From contig SABF01000077.1 of NCBI GenBank assembly GCA_009929095.1, positions 1-6,953 on the forward strand: a DNA stretch of 6,953 nucleotides. The letters run 5' to 3'. The translations under genes were made by a program, and so were the position numbers. The notes under the pieces are model-generated. The model was given only the letters and a program-made list of their open reading frames with translations. It made no database searches and had not been told where the DNA came from. Of the stretch, positions 1-6,156 are shown piece after piece (the stretch's first letter is position 1; the number at the start of each line of letters is the position of its first letter). The DNA is from Erysipelotrichia bacterium. GTDB lineage: Bacteria > Bacillota_I > Bacilli_A > Erysipelotrichales > Erysipelotrichaceae.

Positions 1-228
1 CTCAAGGAACAGTACCAGCTGGTATATAACCGCAAAGCTGCGCCCGGGGCAGAAGATAATCGTCTGGAATTCCTGCTGGAGCATAATCCCAATGCCCGCG
101 GCCTTGCCATCATCCTGAAGAAGGACGGCAAAGACGGACTGACCTGGCTGGAAGAACCGGAAGCACGCGAAATTATTGCCCAATTCAGCAATATGAAACT
201 TAACACATTGCAGACTAAAAAAGACTGA
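1..228 (+). CDS. 3' end of an unrecognised protein (partial)
   Basis: An open frame runs from the left edge to a TGA at 226-228 and gives 75 residues. The 5' end lies outside the window. The composition is typical of a soluble cytoplasmic protein, rich in charged residues and Leu/Ile. There is an amphipathic stretch around NPNARGLAIILKKDGKDG and a Lys-rich tail ending TKKD. No membrane segment or catalytic motif is visible. Codon use is more GC-rich than in the downstream genes. A hairpin with a T-tract overlaps the stop codon, so this is the last gene of its transcript and is not co-transcribed with the SNF2 gene. I do not recognise the family and propose no function. That it is coding is fairly secure because the frame is uninterrupted and is followed directly by a terminator. 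Confidence 0.75.
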   Translation, partial: LKEQYQLVYNRKAAPGAEDNRLEFLLEHNPNARGLAIILKKDGKDGLTWLEEPEAREIIAQFSNMKLNTLQTKKD

Positions 229-249
229 GGCATTCCGCCCAGTTTTTTT
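217..249 (+). terminator. Rho-independent terminator overlapping a stop codon
   Basis: The left arm ACTGAGGC (224-231) pairs with GCCCAGT (237-243) with one bulged A around an ATTCC loop. Seven T follow (243-249) and an A-tract precedes (217-222). The TGA stop of the upstream gene lies inside the left arm. The A-tract opposite the T-tract could let the hairpin act on the other strand as well, but no minus-strand gene ends here. Confidence 0.8.
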
Positions 250-271
250 GTCATGCAGTTTTATATTGGCT

Positions 272-281
272 GTTCGCGAAC
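272..281. promoter_or_regulatory. Perfect 10-bp palindrome, possible operator
   Basis: GTTCGCGAAC is self-complementary and sits in the 160-base intergenic region before the SNF2 gene, about 40 bases upstream of a possible -10 box. It could be a repressor or activator site. It does not match the Bacillus LexA box, whose arms point the other way (GAAC...GTTC). No regulator gene is nearby. The palindrome is seen directly; the role is inferred. Confidence 0.3.
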
Positions 282-320
282 TTATGACAGGCTATCTGTT
301 TATCTGTGTGATAACCCTCA

Positions 321-326
321 TATAAA
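321..326 (+). promoter_or_regulatory. Candidate -10 box of the SNF2 gene
   Basis: TATAAA lies 63 bases before the preferred SNF2 start. No good TTGACA-like -35 box is present at 16-18 bases upstream, so it is weak or activator-dependent if real. It implies transcription beginning near 332. The in-frame ATG at 327 would then lie upstream of the transcript, which agrees with using the ATG at 390. Confidence 0.3.
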
Positions 327-378
327 ATGATTCCCTTTCTCTCTGTCTTTTCCATTCATGATATGATTATCAGTCGAC

Positions 379-384
379 AGGAGG
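379..384 (+). promoter_or_regulatory. Shine-Dalgarno site that fixes the SNF2 start
   Basis: AGGAGG is a perfect anti-16S match, five bases before ATG at 390. The upstream in-frame ATG codons at 327 and 363 have nothing comparable before them. The start of the SNF2 gene is therefore placed at 390, not at the longest open frame. Confidence 0.9.
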
Positions 385-389
385 AAGAC

Positions 390-3300
390 ATGATCACTGA
401 AGCAGAACTCTCAAATTACGCATCTTCTCAAATCCTAGGCAAAGGCCGAGATCTTTATTATGCCGGTCATGTCGGCCGAATTAATCTGTATCTTGATGAT
501 GATGACAATATGGAAGTATCTGCAATTGTCATCAGTTCCAGACGGTCTGCCCAATATGCAGTCAATATTCAGCTGAATAATGACAGCAGTGAAATTCTGG
601 ACTACTACTGTACGTGTCCATACAGCGACAGCAGACCCGGCATGTGCAAGCATGTCGTAGCTGTTCTGATGAAATATATTTATGAGACAAGACATGATGA
701 TGCAGAAGAAGAATGCATTGATTACGGTCTGCCCAGAAAGCCCATTCGAGCTTCAGCCCCAAAAACCCCTGCCACATCATCTGAGCTCAAGAATCTTCTG
801 ACTGCCTATGCAGAAGACGCAGATAATTACGCCGTCATGAAGCACAAGAATTCCATTGTGCTGGAACCGTTTCTCAGCTTCAGCAGTGATTCCGATCTGA
901 TCCTATCTCTCTCAATTCATCAGATAGGCCAGCGATCCTACAAAGTACGCAAGCCAATGGAGTTTGCCAGAGATGTTCGCAATCAGAATCCGATTCACTT
1001 CGGCAAATTTCTGGATTTTACAGGCAGTCTCGATGCGTTTGAGCCTGCTTCACGCAGTCTCATGAAGCTGCTTATGGCAATGGAAGATAAACAGCAGCGC
1101 AGTTACAGCTACGGCTATGGCTGCGGATTCGGCTATTACAGCAGCAGTTCCAGCTATGTGCCGCTTCAGAAAAATGACTGTGACATGTTCATGGAGGCAC
1201 TGACCGCCATGCCTTTTACTGCCGCAGTGTTCAGCGGGGACGGCAGCGGCGTACGCTATGCCATCGAAGATGGAATGCCGGATCTCGGCATTGCGCTGGA
1301 TCCCGGTGAACTAGAAGGATACATGCTTTCCTCAAAGACATTTCTTATGACTGACGGTGTGAAATACTGTTATCTTTCCGTACTTGATTCTCATATCATC
1401 CATCGCATCCCGATGAAGACCATTGAAAAGCAGCACGCCTTTCTTAGGGAACTCGCAGACTGTGCCGGCAGAAAGCAGTATCTTGCCAAAACTGATGCGC
1501 CCGCTTTTGCAAGGGCCCTCTGGCCGGCTGTATCCGATGCACTGCCAATCAGAAATAATGGATTCAATGCCATGAAATACGCACCGGCAAAGCCGAAATA
1601 TGAGATTTTTCTGGATATGCCGCAGCGAAATCTGATCACCTGCAAACTGAATGCCAGCTATGCGGGAAAAGTGTTCAACGCCTATGAACAGGTCAGTTCT
1701 GAAGACGGACGCAATATTCCCGATGAGGAAAACATGAAGGCTTTTCTCAGCAGCTGGTTCAACTCTCTCAATGAGGAGGATCATTTTCTGGTACTCACCG
1801 ACGATGATGACATGCTCTACAATCTTTTGACAGCCGGCATTCCTTCCATGCAGAATCAGGCCGCAGTCTATATCTCAGATGCTCTGAAGGCACTGCATAT
1901 CCGGCAGCAGGGACACGTTCATATCGGCGTATCAGTACACAGCGGACTTCTGGAACTGAATATGAATGCAGAGAATCTCTCCAGTGAAGAACTGGCAGAT
2001 ATTCTTTCCAAGTACCAGAAAAAGAAACGTTTCTATCGGCTGAAGAATGGCGACTTTGTCAATCTGGATGGCAGTCTTGATGAATTGAAGGACATGCAGG
2101 ATGATCTGCAAATCTCCAATAAAGACATGCGAAAAGGCAGAGCCGCGGTACCTGCTTTCCGTGCACTGTATCTTGACAATGCGATTTCTGAAGACAGCGA
2201 TGAACTCTGTCTGGATCGTGATGAACAGTTCAGACAGCTTGTCAGCAATATGAAAGAAATCGGAACCAGGGAATACCGCGTTCCGGAATCTCTGGATTCC
2301 ATATTGCACAGATATCAGAAAAAAGGATTTTCCTGGCTTTCTGCATTGAAGGATGCCGGATTTTCAGGACTTCTGGCAGATGAAATGGGATTGGGCAAGA
2401 CACTGCAGGTAATTACGGTTCTGCTGGCATGGAAGGATCGCGGTAGAACTCTGATAGTATGCCCGGCATCCCTGGTCTATAACTGGTCTAATGAATTCCG
2501 TCGCTTTGCGCCTTCACTGCCTGTTTCTGTCATTGCCGGATCGGCAAATCTCAGAGAAGAGCAGATTGCAAATTCCGGCAATCAGGATATCCTGATCACT
2601 TCTTATAACCTTCTGCAGAAGGATATTGAAACCTACCAGAAACTAACCTTCTCCTGCCAGGTTATAGATGAAGCACAGTTTATCAAGAATGAAACAACAC
2701 TGACTGCTCAGGCAGTCAAGTCGGTAGTCTCTTCCTTTCGGATTGCGCTGACCGGTACCCCAATTGAAAACAGACTCAGTGAACTTTGGAGCATCTTTGA
2801 CTTTCTGATGCCTGGTTTTCTATACTCCTATACGCGGTTCCGCAAAGAAATAGAGGAACCAATCGTCTATGAGAAGGATGAAGAACTGAGGGGACGGCTG
2901 CAGCGGATGGTCGGTCCATTCATTCTGAGAAGACTGAAAAGAGAAGTACTGAAAGATCTTCCGGATAAGCTGGAAGAAATCTATTATGCCGATTTGGAAG
3001 GAGAACAGTCCAAGCTCTATCAGGCAAGAGTACAGACCATGAAGATCATGCTCGCTGATAAAAGTGACAGTGAATTCAGGACAGACAAAATTGAAATTCT
3101 TTCCCAGCTCACAAGACTGCGTCAGTTATGCTGCGGACCGGAACTGATCTATGAAGGCTATAAAGGCAATTCTGCCAAGGAAGATCTTTGTGTTGATCTG
3201 ATTCGATCAGCTGTGGACGGCGGCCATAAAGTACTGCTGTTCTCACAGTTCACAACCATGCTGGAAGTACTGGAACGAAGACTGGATATGGAAAAAATCA

Positions 3301-3677
3301 GCTATCACGAACTGACCGGTCAGACTCCGAAAAAAACCAGAATTGATCTGGTCAATGCCTTTCAGTCAGATGATGTTCCGGTATTCTGCATTTCCCTGAA
3401 AGCGGGCGGAACCGGCCTGAATCTGACCGCAGCTGATATCGTTATTCACTACGATCCATGGTGGAATACTGCTGTTGAAAATCAGGCCAGCGACCGTGCT
3501 CACCGCATTGGTCAGAAGAATACTGTCACTGTATGCCGGCTGATTGTAAAGGACACAATTGAAGAAAAGATCATTGAACTGCAGTCTGCCAAGAAAGATC
3601 TCGCAGATTCCATTCTATCCGGTGATGAAATATCCAGTTCCCATCTGTCCAGAGAAGATCTTCTGAAATTGCTTTAG
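390..3677 (+). CDS. SWIM zinc-finger SNF2-family DNA helicase/translocase
   Basis: This 1095-residue cytoplasmic Swi2/Snf2 ATPase is predicted to translocate on duplex DNA and remodel protein-DNA complexes. The N-terminal SWIM zinc finger is visible as C74-x-C76...C86-K-H88. A middle region of roughly residues 140-620 resembles the bacterial SNF2-associated domain. The helicase core has all the main motifs: RYQ at 641-643, motif I DEMGLGKT at 664-671, Walker B DEAQ at 760-763, motif III LTGTP at 787-791, motif V AGGTGLNL from 1005, and motif VI DRAHRIGQ at 1035-1042 with its arginines. The C-terminus (SREDLLKLL) is typical of the family. Length is normal for bacterial SWIM-SNF2 proteins. Unusual features are an acidic DDDD near residue 36 and a Tyr/Gly/Ser-rich tract at about 238-257 inside the middle domain. 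The start at 390 is set by the Shine-Dalgarno site; an ATG at 327 would add 21 residues. The YbjN-like gene begins 61 bases later. The cellular role of this subfamily is not settled; DNA repair, transcription and defence are all possible. Confidence 0.97.
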   Translation: MITEAELSNYASSQILGKGRDLYYAGHVGRINLYLDDDDNMEVSAIVISSRRSAQYAVNIQLNNDSSEILDYYCTCPYSDSRPGMCKHVVAVLMKYIYETRHDDAEEECIDYGLPRKPIRASAPKTPATSSELKNLLTAYAEDADNYAVMKHKNSIVLEPFLSFSSDSDLILSLSIHQIGQRSYKVRKPMEFARDVRNQNPIHFGKFLDFTGSLDAFEPASRSLMKLLMAMEDKQQRSYSYGYGCGFGYYSSSSSYVPLQKNDCDMFMEALTAMPFTAAVFSGDGSGVRYAIEDGMPDLGIALDPGELEGYMLSSKTFLMTDGVKYCYLSVLDSHIIHRIPMKTIEKQHAFLRELADCAGRKQYLAKTDAPAFARALWPAVSDALPIRNNGFNAMKYAPAKPKYEIFLDMPQRNLITCKLNASYAGKVFNAYEQVSSEDGRNIPDEENMKAFLSSWFNSLNEEDHFLVLTDDDDMLYNLLTAGIPSMQNQAAVYISDALKALHIRQQGHVHIGVSVHSGLLELNMNAENLSSEELADILSKYQKKKRFYRLKNGDFVNLDGSLDELKDMQDDLQISNKDMRKGRAAVPAFRALYLDNAISEDSDELCLDRDEQFRQLVSNMKEIGTREYRVPESLDSILHRYQKKGFSWLSALKDAGFSGLLADEMGLGKTLQVITVLLAWKDRGRTLIVCPASLVYNWSNEFRRFAPSLPVSVIAGSANLREEQIANSGNQDILITSYNLLQKDIETYQKLTFSCQVIDEAQFIKNETTLTAQAVKSVVSSFRIALTGTPIENRLSELWSIFDFLMPGFLYSYTRFRKEIEEPIVYEKDEELRGRLQRMVGPFILRRLKREVLKDLPDKLEEIYYADLEGEQSKLYQARVQTMKIMLADKSDSEFRTDKIEILSQLTRLRQLCCGPELIYEGYKGNSAKEDLCVDLIRSAVDGGHKVLLFSQFTTMLEVLERRLDMEKISYHELTGQTPKKTRIDLVNAFQSDDVPVFCISLKAGGTGLNLTAADIVIHYDPWWNTAVENQASDRAHRIGQKNTVTVCRLIVKDTIEEKIIELQSAKKDLADSILSGDEISSSHLSREDLLKLL

Positions 3678-3738
3678 GGCATATCTGAACACACTTCCTC
3701 CGCCAGCAGTTACAATGCGTGTGGAGGATTTCTTATCT

Positions 3739-4173
3739 ATGCAGGACTATTCAGAAACTCTCGCAGATGCAATTCAGAATTACCTGATCAGTGACAGCTG
3801 GGCTTATGAATTCGATGAAACCAATGGTATTTTCTATGCCGGTGTCTCACTGCAGTCTGCATTTTCACAATGCAGCTTCCTAATTGACGTTAATAAACGC
3901 TTCTATCAGATCTATGCCAGGCTGTCAGCAGATCTCACTGCCGATCAGATGACGGAAATGGCCACACTGATCAATCAAATCAATTGTGAAATTACATTTG
4001 GGCACTTTGAATTCAGTGATACTGGTTCATTGCGATACCGGCTTGTCATTCCCGTACAGAACCAGCTCGATGAAAGGACGCTGCATAACAGTCTGTATCT
4101 TCCAGCTTACCTGATTGATCGCTATGCAGATGAACTGCTGTCCATCCTGCAGTCAGGAAAAACAATCTGCTGA
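3739..4173 (+). CDS. Small YbjN-like (type III secretion chaperone-like fold) protein
   Basis: This is a 144-residue cytoplasmic protein, downstream of the SNF2 gene by 61 bases on the same strand with no terminator between, so co-transcription is likely. The pattern fits YbjN/DUF1790-type proteins. A first helix (SETLADAIQNYL) is followed by alternating beta strands (WAYEF, IFYAGV, CSFLIDV, FYQIYARL), a helix beginning ADQMTEMATLINQIN, then GHFEFSDTGSLRYRLVIP and a last helix (YADELLSILQSG). The GxFEFxxxGxxxYRxxIP segment is the most telling. Proteins of this fold are thought to act as adaptors or chaperones; there are no catalytic residues. GGAGG at 3723-3727 favours ATG 3739, although the 11-base spacing is long. 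ATG 3715 would add eight residues but has no Shine-Dalgarno site before it. Family assignment is by pattern only and should be tested by profile search. Confidence 0.7.
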   Translation: MQDYSETLADAIQNYLISDSWAYEFDETNGIFYAGVSLQSAFSQCSFLIDVNKRFYQIYARLSADLTADQMTEMATLINQINCEITFGHFEFSDTGSLRYRLVIPVQNQLDERTLHNSLYLPAYLIDRYADELLSILQSGKTIC

Positions 4174-4176
4174 TTG
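4158..4176 (-). terminator. Weak terminator for the metallo-hydrolase gene
   Basis: On the minus strand CAATC-AGCA-GATTG forms a five-pair hairpin followed by TTTTT, 16 bases past the TAA of the metallo-hydrolase gene. It lies inside the last codons of the convergent YbjN-like gene. The stem is short, so termination may be inefficient. No separate terminator for the plus-strand operon was found. Confidence 0.35.
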
Positions 4177-4191
4177 GTCTGACCTGTTTGT

Positions 4192-4986
4192 TTATAGACT
4201 GATTGTTTCACCGCAGGAAAGATAGTGCATATTTGGAAGACGGCGGGAAAGATACTCATACGCTTCCATACCTGTACAGTGACACGTATAGAATTCAGTT
4301 TGAGGATACTGACTCAGTTCTTCCGCTATTTTATCCAGCAGTTCTGAAGATGCTGAGTTCCCTGCAGAACGGCTTTGCAGATGGTATCCGCCCACGCAGA
4401 GGGACGGATGATACTGTTCTGCTTTTTTCATGATGTTGACAATTCCTGTGTGTCCGCAGCCCATGATAAGTGCAGTTTTCTCTTCCTGTATGATCAGGTT
4501 CTGTTCATGTGAAAAATCATCTTTGATGCCGTCTGCAAGTAATGTATCGTTTGCCGCTGAATAACAGCAATCCAGGTTCTTAACAGTAAACAGACTCAAT
4601 TCTTCATCAATTCGTGTATCTCCATCCAGAAGAGTGATCTGTCTGCTGCTGATCAGCGCTCGATCGAGACTGATATTTCTTTTCCCAGCCGGATAAACAC
4701 TGCAGTGTGTTTCAAATGCTTTTCTTTGGATCAATATTCTGGCACTGGAATTGATATTCAGAAACTGCTTCAGTGCCCCGCCATGATCCGCATGGCCATG
4801 TGAAATAATAACTGTATCCACTGCAGTCAGGTCAATGTTTCTCTTTTCCGCATTATCAAAAAGCGTTCCGTCTGGACCTACATCAAACAGCATTTTATGA
4901 TTTCTCGTTTCAATGTAAAGCGACAGACCATGAATCGCCTTCAATTCAGTGTTCGACTTATTCTCTGCCAATGCAGTAATGAACAT
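4192..4986 (-). CDS. Metallo-beta-lactamase-fold hydrolase, COG1237-like
   Basis: This 264-residue cytoplasmic hydrolase has two-metal-site ligands. The core motif HGHADHGG gives H63, H65, D67 and H68, GCGH supplies H179, and GGYHL gives H202. The start of the fold is seen as GLSLYIET (20-27) and MLFDVGPDG (32-40). HEQNLII (160-166), GCGHTGIVNIM (176-186) and HCTG (236-239) match the COG1237 subfamily. These proteins are often annotated as 7,8-dihydropterin-6-methyl-4-(beta-D-ribofuranosyl)-aminobenzene-5'-phosphate synthase, from archaeal work on methanopterin. That product name should not be transferred here, because methanopterin is not expected in a Firmicute and the real substrate is unknown. 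The start at 4986 is supported by AAAGGG five bases upstream on the minus strand. The gene is convergent with the YbjN-like gene, with 18 bases between stop codons, so it has its own promoter. No frameshift or missing ligand is seen. Confidence 0.92.
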   Translation of the reverse strand: MFITALAENKSNTELKAIHGLSLYIETRNHKMLFDVGPDGTLFDNAEKRNIDLTAVDTVIISHGHADHGGALKQFLNINSSARILIQRKAFETHCSVYPAGKRNISLDRALISSRQITLLDGDTRIDEELSLFTVKNLDCCYSAANDTLLADGIKDDFSHEQNLIIQEEKTALIMGCGHTGIVNIMKKAEQYHPSLCVGGYHLQSRSAGNSASSELLDKIAEELSQYPQTEFYTCHCTGMEAYEYLSRRLPNMHYLSCGETISL

Positions 4987-5005
4987 ATATTCCCTTTCTG
5001 ATCAA

Positions 5006-5074
5006 TTTGGTTATCACTGGTGAATAATTATTTATATTATCAGAATACTCCAGAAAGCAGGCAGGATAACCAAA
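5006..5074. promoter_or_regulatory. Inverted repeat in the upstream region of the metallo-hydrolase gene
   Basis: TTTGGTTATC (5006-5015) and GATAACCAAA (5065-5074) are a perfect 10-bp inverted pair with 49 bases between, in an AT-rich stretch that should hold the minus-strand promoter. A smaller dyad, TCAC-TG-GTGA (5014-5023), overlaps the edge of the gene-proximal arm. Such arms could be paired operators used with DNA looping. No clear -35/-10 pair was identified between them; an AT-rich candidate lies near 5025-5040. Confidence 0.4.
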
Positions 5075-5082
5075 GTTTTCTG

Positions 5083-5104
5083 GGGACAAGTTAATTAGGG
5101 ACAA
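5083..5104. repeat. Tandem GGGACAA repeat, 15-bp period
   Basis: GGGACAA occurs at 5083-5089 and again at 5098-5104, separated by GTTAATTA. Short subterminal repeats of this type are common at ends of insertion sequences such as the IS21 family, and this point marks the change from intact genes to degenerate sequence. A partner end was not found, so element identity is a guess. Confidence 0.35.
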
Positions 5105-5129
5105 TAACCGGGGTCTGAATAATTGAATT

Positions 5130-5294
5130 AAGCAAGATGCTGTTTTTAGTAGATTGTGCCACGTTCAATGCCTTGCTTTCTTCTACTATATGAACTGCCG
5201 GGCTTATATAGAAAGAAGGGATATCTCTGATGGTGATTTAGAAGTCATTGATTTCCACACTGATTCAAAACTCAAGTATGACATTTTTGAGTGA
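5130..5294 (+). pseudogene. Orphan coding-like fragment, family unknown
   Basis: An open frame after a stop at 5124-5126 runs 54 codons to TGA at 5292-5294. Its only ATG is at 5190 and it has no Shine-Dalgarno site, so it is not a likely start. The final part has natural coding composition: RAYIERRDISDGDLEVID and then HTDSKLKYDIFE. It looks like the C-terminal remnant of a longer protein whose 5' portion was lost at the GGGACAA boundary. It is almost abutted, tail to tail, by the minus-strand pseudogene ending at 5298. I do not recognise the family. It may also be chance, since the frame is short. Confidence 0.3.
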
Positions 5295-5297
5295 TTG

Positions 5298-5840
5298 CTA
5301 TTCAATTGCAAGCAAGTTCATACAGTTACAAATCTGCTTATCCATCCCCTTTTTTGGAATTTGTTCAATTTTACTATTGCGCAGCAAATGTTTACAATCT
5401 GATTTTCAGCATAAACATTGTATTTTCCGTCATTGTTCTTTCTATACCGGATCTCATTCAGCCGATATAAAACAACTGCTGATCTGCAGTTGCTTCATCT
5501 ATGTTCTTAGCAGACAATCCGCGGGAGAATCTCTGCGTGTATTTTTATCTTCATCTCCAGGAACATATTTCTCATTTTTACCATAGTAAACATACAACGG
5601 AAGATTATTTCGATACGCTGAATCATTGACACTTTCCAATAACTATTCCATTTTTTAGAGGTGGCATGTAATTCCTTAGTCGAAATTGGCGTGCTACCCT
5701 TTTTTGTTCCAATAGCGTACAGACGCACTTCCTGATCACTTGATAAATCAATGTTTCCATCTACCGAAATAAATCTAATAAGATAATTATTTCCGTCATT
5801 ATAAAATTCATTAAATATGAAGAATACATTCTGTTTGGAG
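5298..5840 (-). pseudogene. Multi-frameshift remnant of an unrecognised protein
   Basis: The minus strand carries protein-like sequence that changes frame several times. From 5840 to about 5637 one frame reads NVFFIFNEFYNDGNN, RFISVDGNIDLSSDQEVRL and then KELHATSKKWNSYW. A second frame takes over near 5636 (SVNDSAYRNNLPLYVYYGK, then NEKYVPGDEDKNTRRDS). A third starts near 5530 (SAKNIDEATADQQLFYIG). The first returns near 5467 (RLNEIRYRKNNDGKYNVY, then AENQ). A final shift near 5420 could lead to KHLLRNSKIEQIPKKGMDKQ, ending at TAG 5298-5300; staying in frame ends at 5318. Each shift has the same sense, as from single-base losses. No start codon or Shine-Dalgarno site remains, because the upstream side is cut by an IS-like end at 5841. 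The repaired product, about 170 residues, is polar, soluble-looking and not recognised. The region is AT-rich relative to its neighbours. Confidence 0.55.
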
Positions 5841-6000
5841 TGGGGGTGCGGACATTTTCCCGGACTGGTCAAACTGCGATTCCAAGACTCTGTCTATAAT
5901 CCCTTGGGCTCATGAATCCTAAGGATTGTTCCTCTTTAATAACAAATCGTTTTTCTTTTTTCCCTTGTCCAAACATTGTAATGTCTCCTTCCAATTCTAA
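5841..6000 (-). mobile_element. Internally deleted IS3-family-like relic
   Basis: The left boundary reads TGGGGGTGCGGACATTTT, beginning with TG and containing GGACA, as IS3-family ends often do. Just inside it on the minus strand is a reading frame whose last part resembles the C-terminus of IS3-family OrfB (SPRDYRQSLGIAV then stop). The other side has an AAGGAG site and an ATG (5974-5976), as at the start of OrfA. The element is therefore probably reduced to its two ends with the transposase core lost, leaving it unable to transpose by itself. No matching second terminal repeat could be identified, so its right limit is uncertain. Confidence 0.45.
5869..5976 (-). pseudogene. Transposase start/end fusion peptide (35 aa)
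   Basis: ATG at 5976 is preceded by AAGGAG with good spacing, and the frame closes with TGA at 5869-5871. The N-terminal half is basic (MFGQGKKEKRFVIKEEQ). The C-terminal half (SLGFMSPRDYRQSLGIAV) resembles the last residues of IS3-family transposases. The DDE catalytic domain that should lie between is absent. It could still be translated as a short peptide, but no function is expected. Confidence 0.4.
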
Positions 6001-6005
6001 TTTGT

Positions 6006-6060
6006 GGCTCTTTCACAAAATATAAACAGCACTAAACCGCCTCCGGCAGTGAACTGACAC
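6006..6060 (+). mobile_element. Possible ISL3-type terminal inverted repeat
   Basis: GGCTCTTTCACAAAAT begins at 6006 and resembles the GGCTCTT-starting ends of ISL3-family elements. If real, the element would extend rightwards, and the eight bases before it (5998-6005) would be one copy of the target duplication. No transposase frame follows, and no convincing opposite end is present before the right edge. It is either a solo end or a chance match in a leader sequence. Confidence 0.25.
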
Positions 6061-6156
6061 GACTAAAACTTGCTGGTAAACTAACCTTACAATCAAAACC
6101 GTCAGATTCAAATGCTTAAGCCCAACAGTTATGCGCTTGAAATCAGTTTCAATGGG
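6061..6156. other. Non-coding spacer with nested hairpin
   Basis: No open frame with a start is convincing here. The right end folds as AGCCCA (6119-6124) with TGGGCT (6153-6158), enclosing an inner hairpin TTGAAA-TCAG-TTTCAA (6137-6152) stacked directly on the outer stem, with 12 unpaired bases on one side. The hairpin abuts the stop codon of the AcpS fragment on the minus strand. There is no T-tract, so it is not a standard terminator. Confidence 0.35.

Noticed and set aside
327..389. Upstream extension of the SNF2 protein from ATG 327
   Set aside because: It has no Shine-Dalgarno site and a hydrophobic stretch atypical of the family. A perfect AGGAGG precedes ATG 390, and a candidate -10 box overlaps the region just before 327.
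1332..1784. Minus-strand frame of 150 codons inside the SNF2 gene
   Set aside because: It is antisense to a confirmed helicase gene with strong motifs, and no ribosome site or family resemblance is visible.
5248..5586. Plus-strand frame of 112 codons as a membrane protein
   Set aside because: It has no ribosome site and is antisense to a region with consistent minus-strand protein-like segments. Its Cys/Ser/Phe-rich composition is that of a shadow frame.
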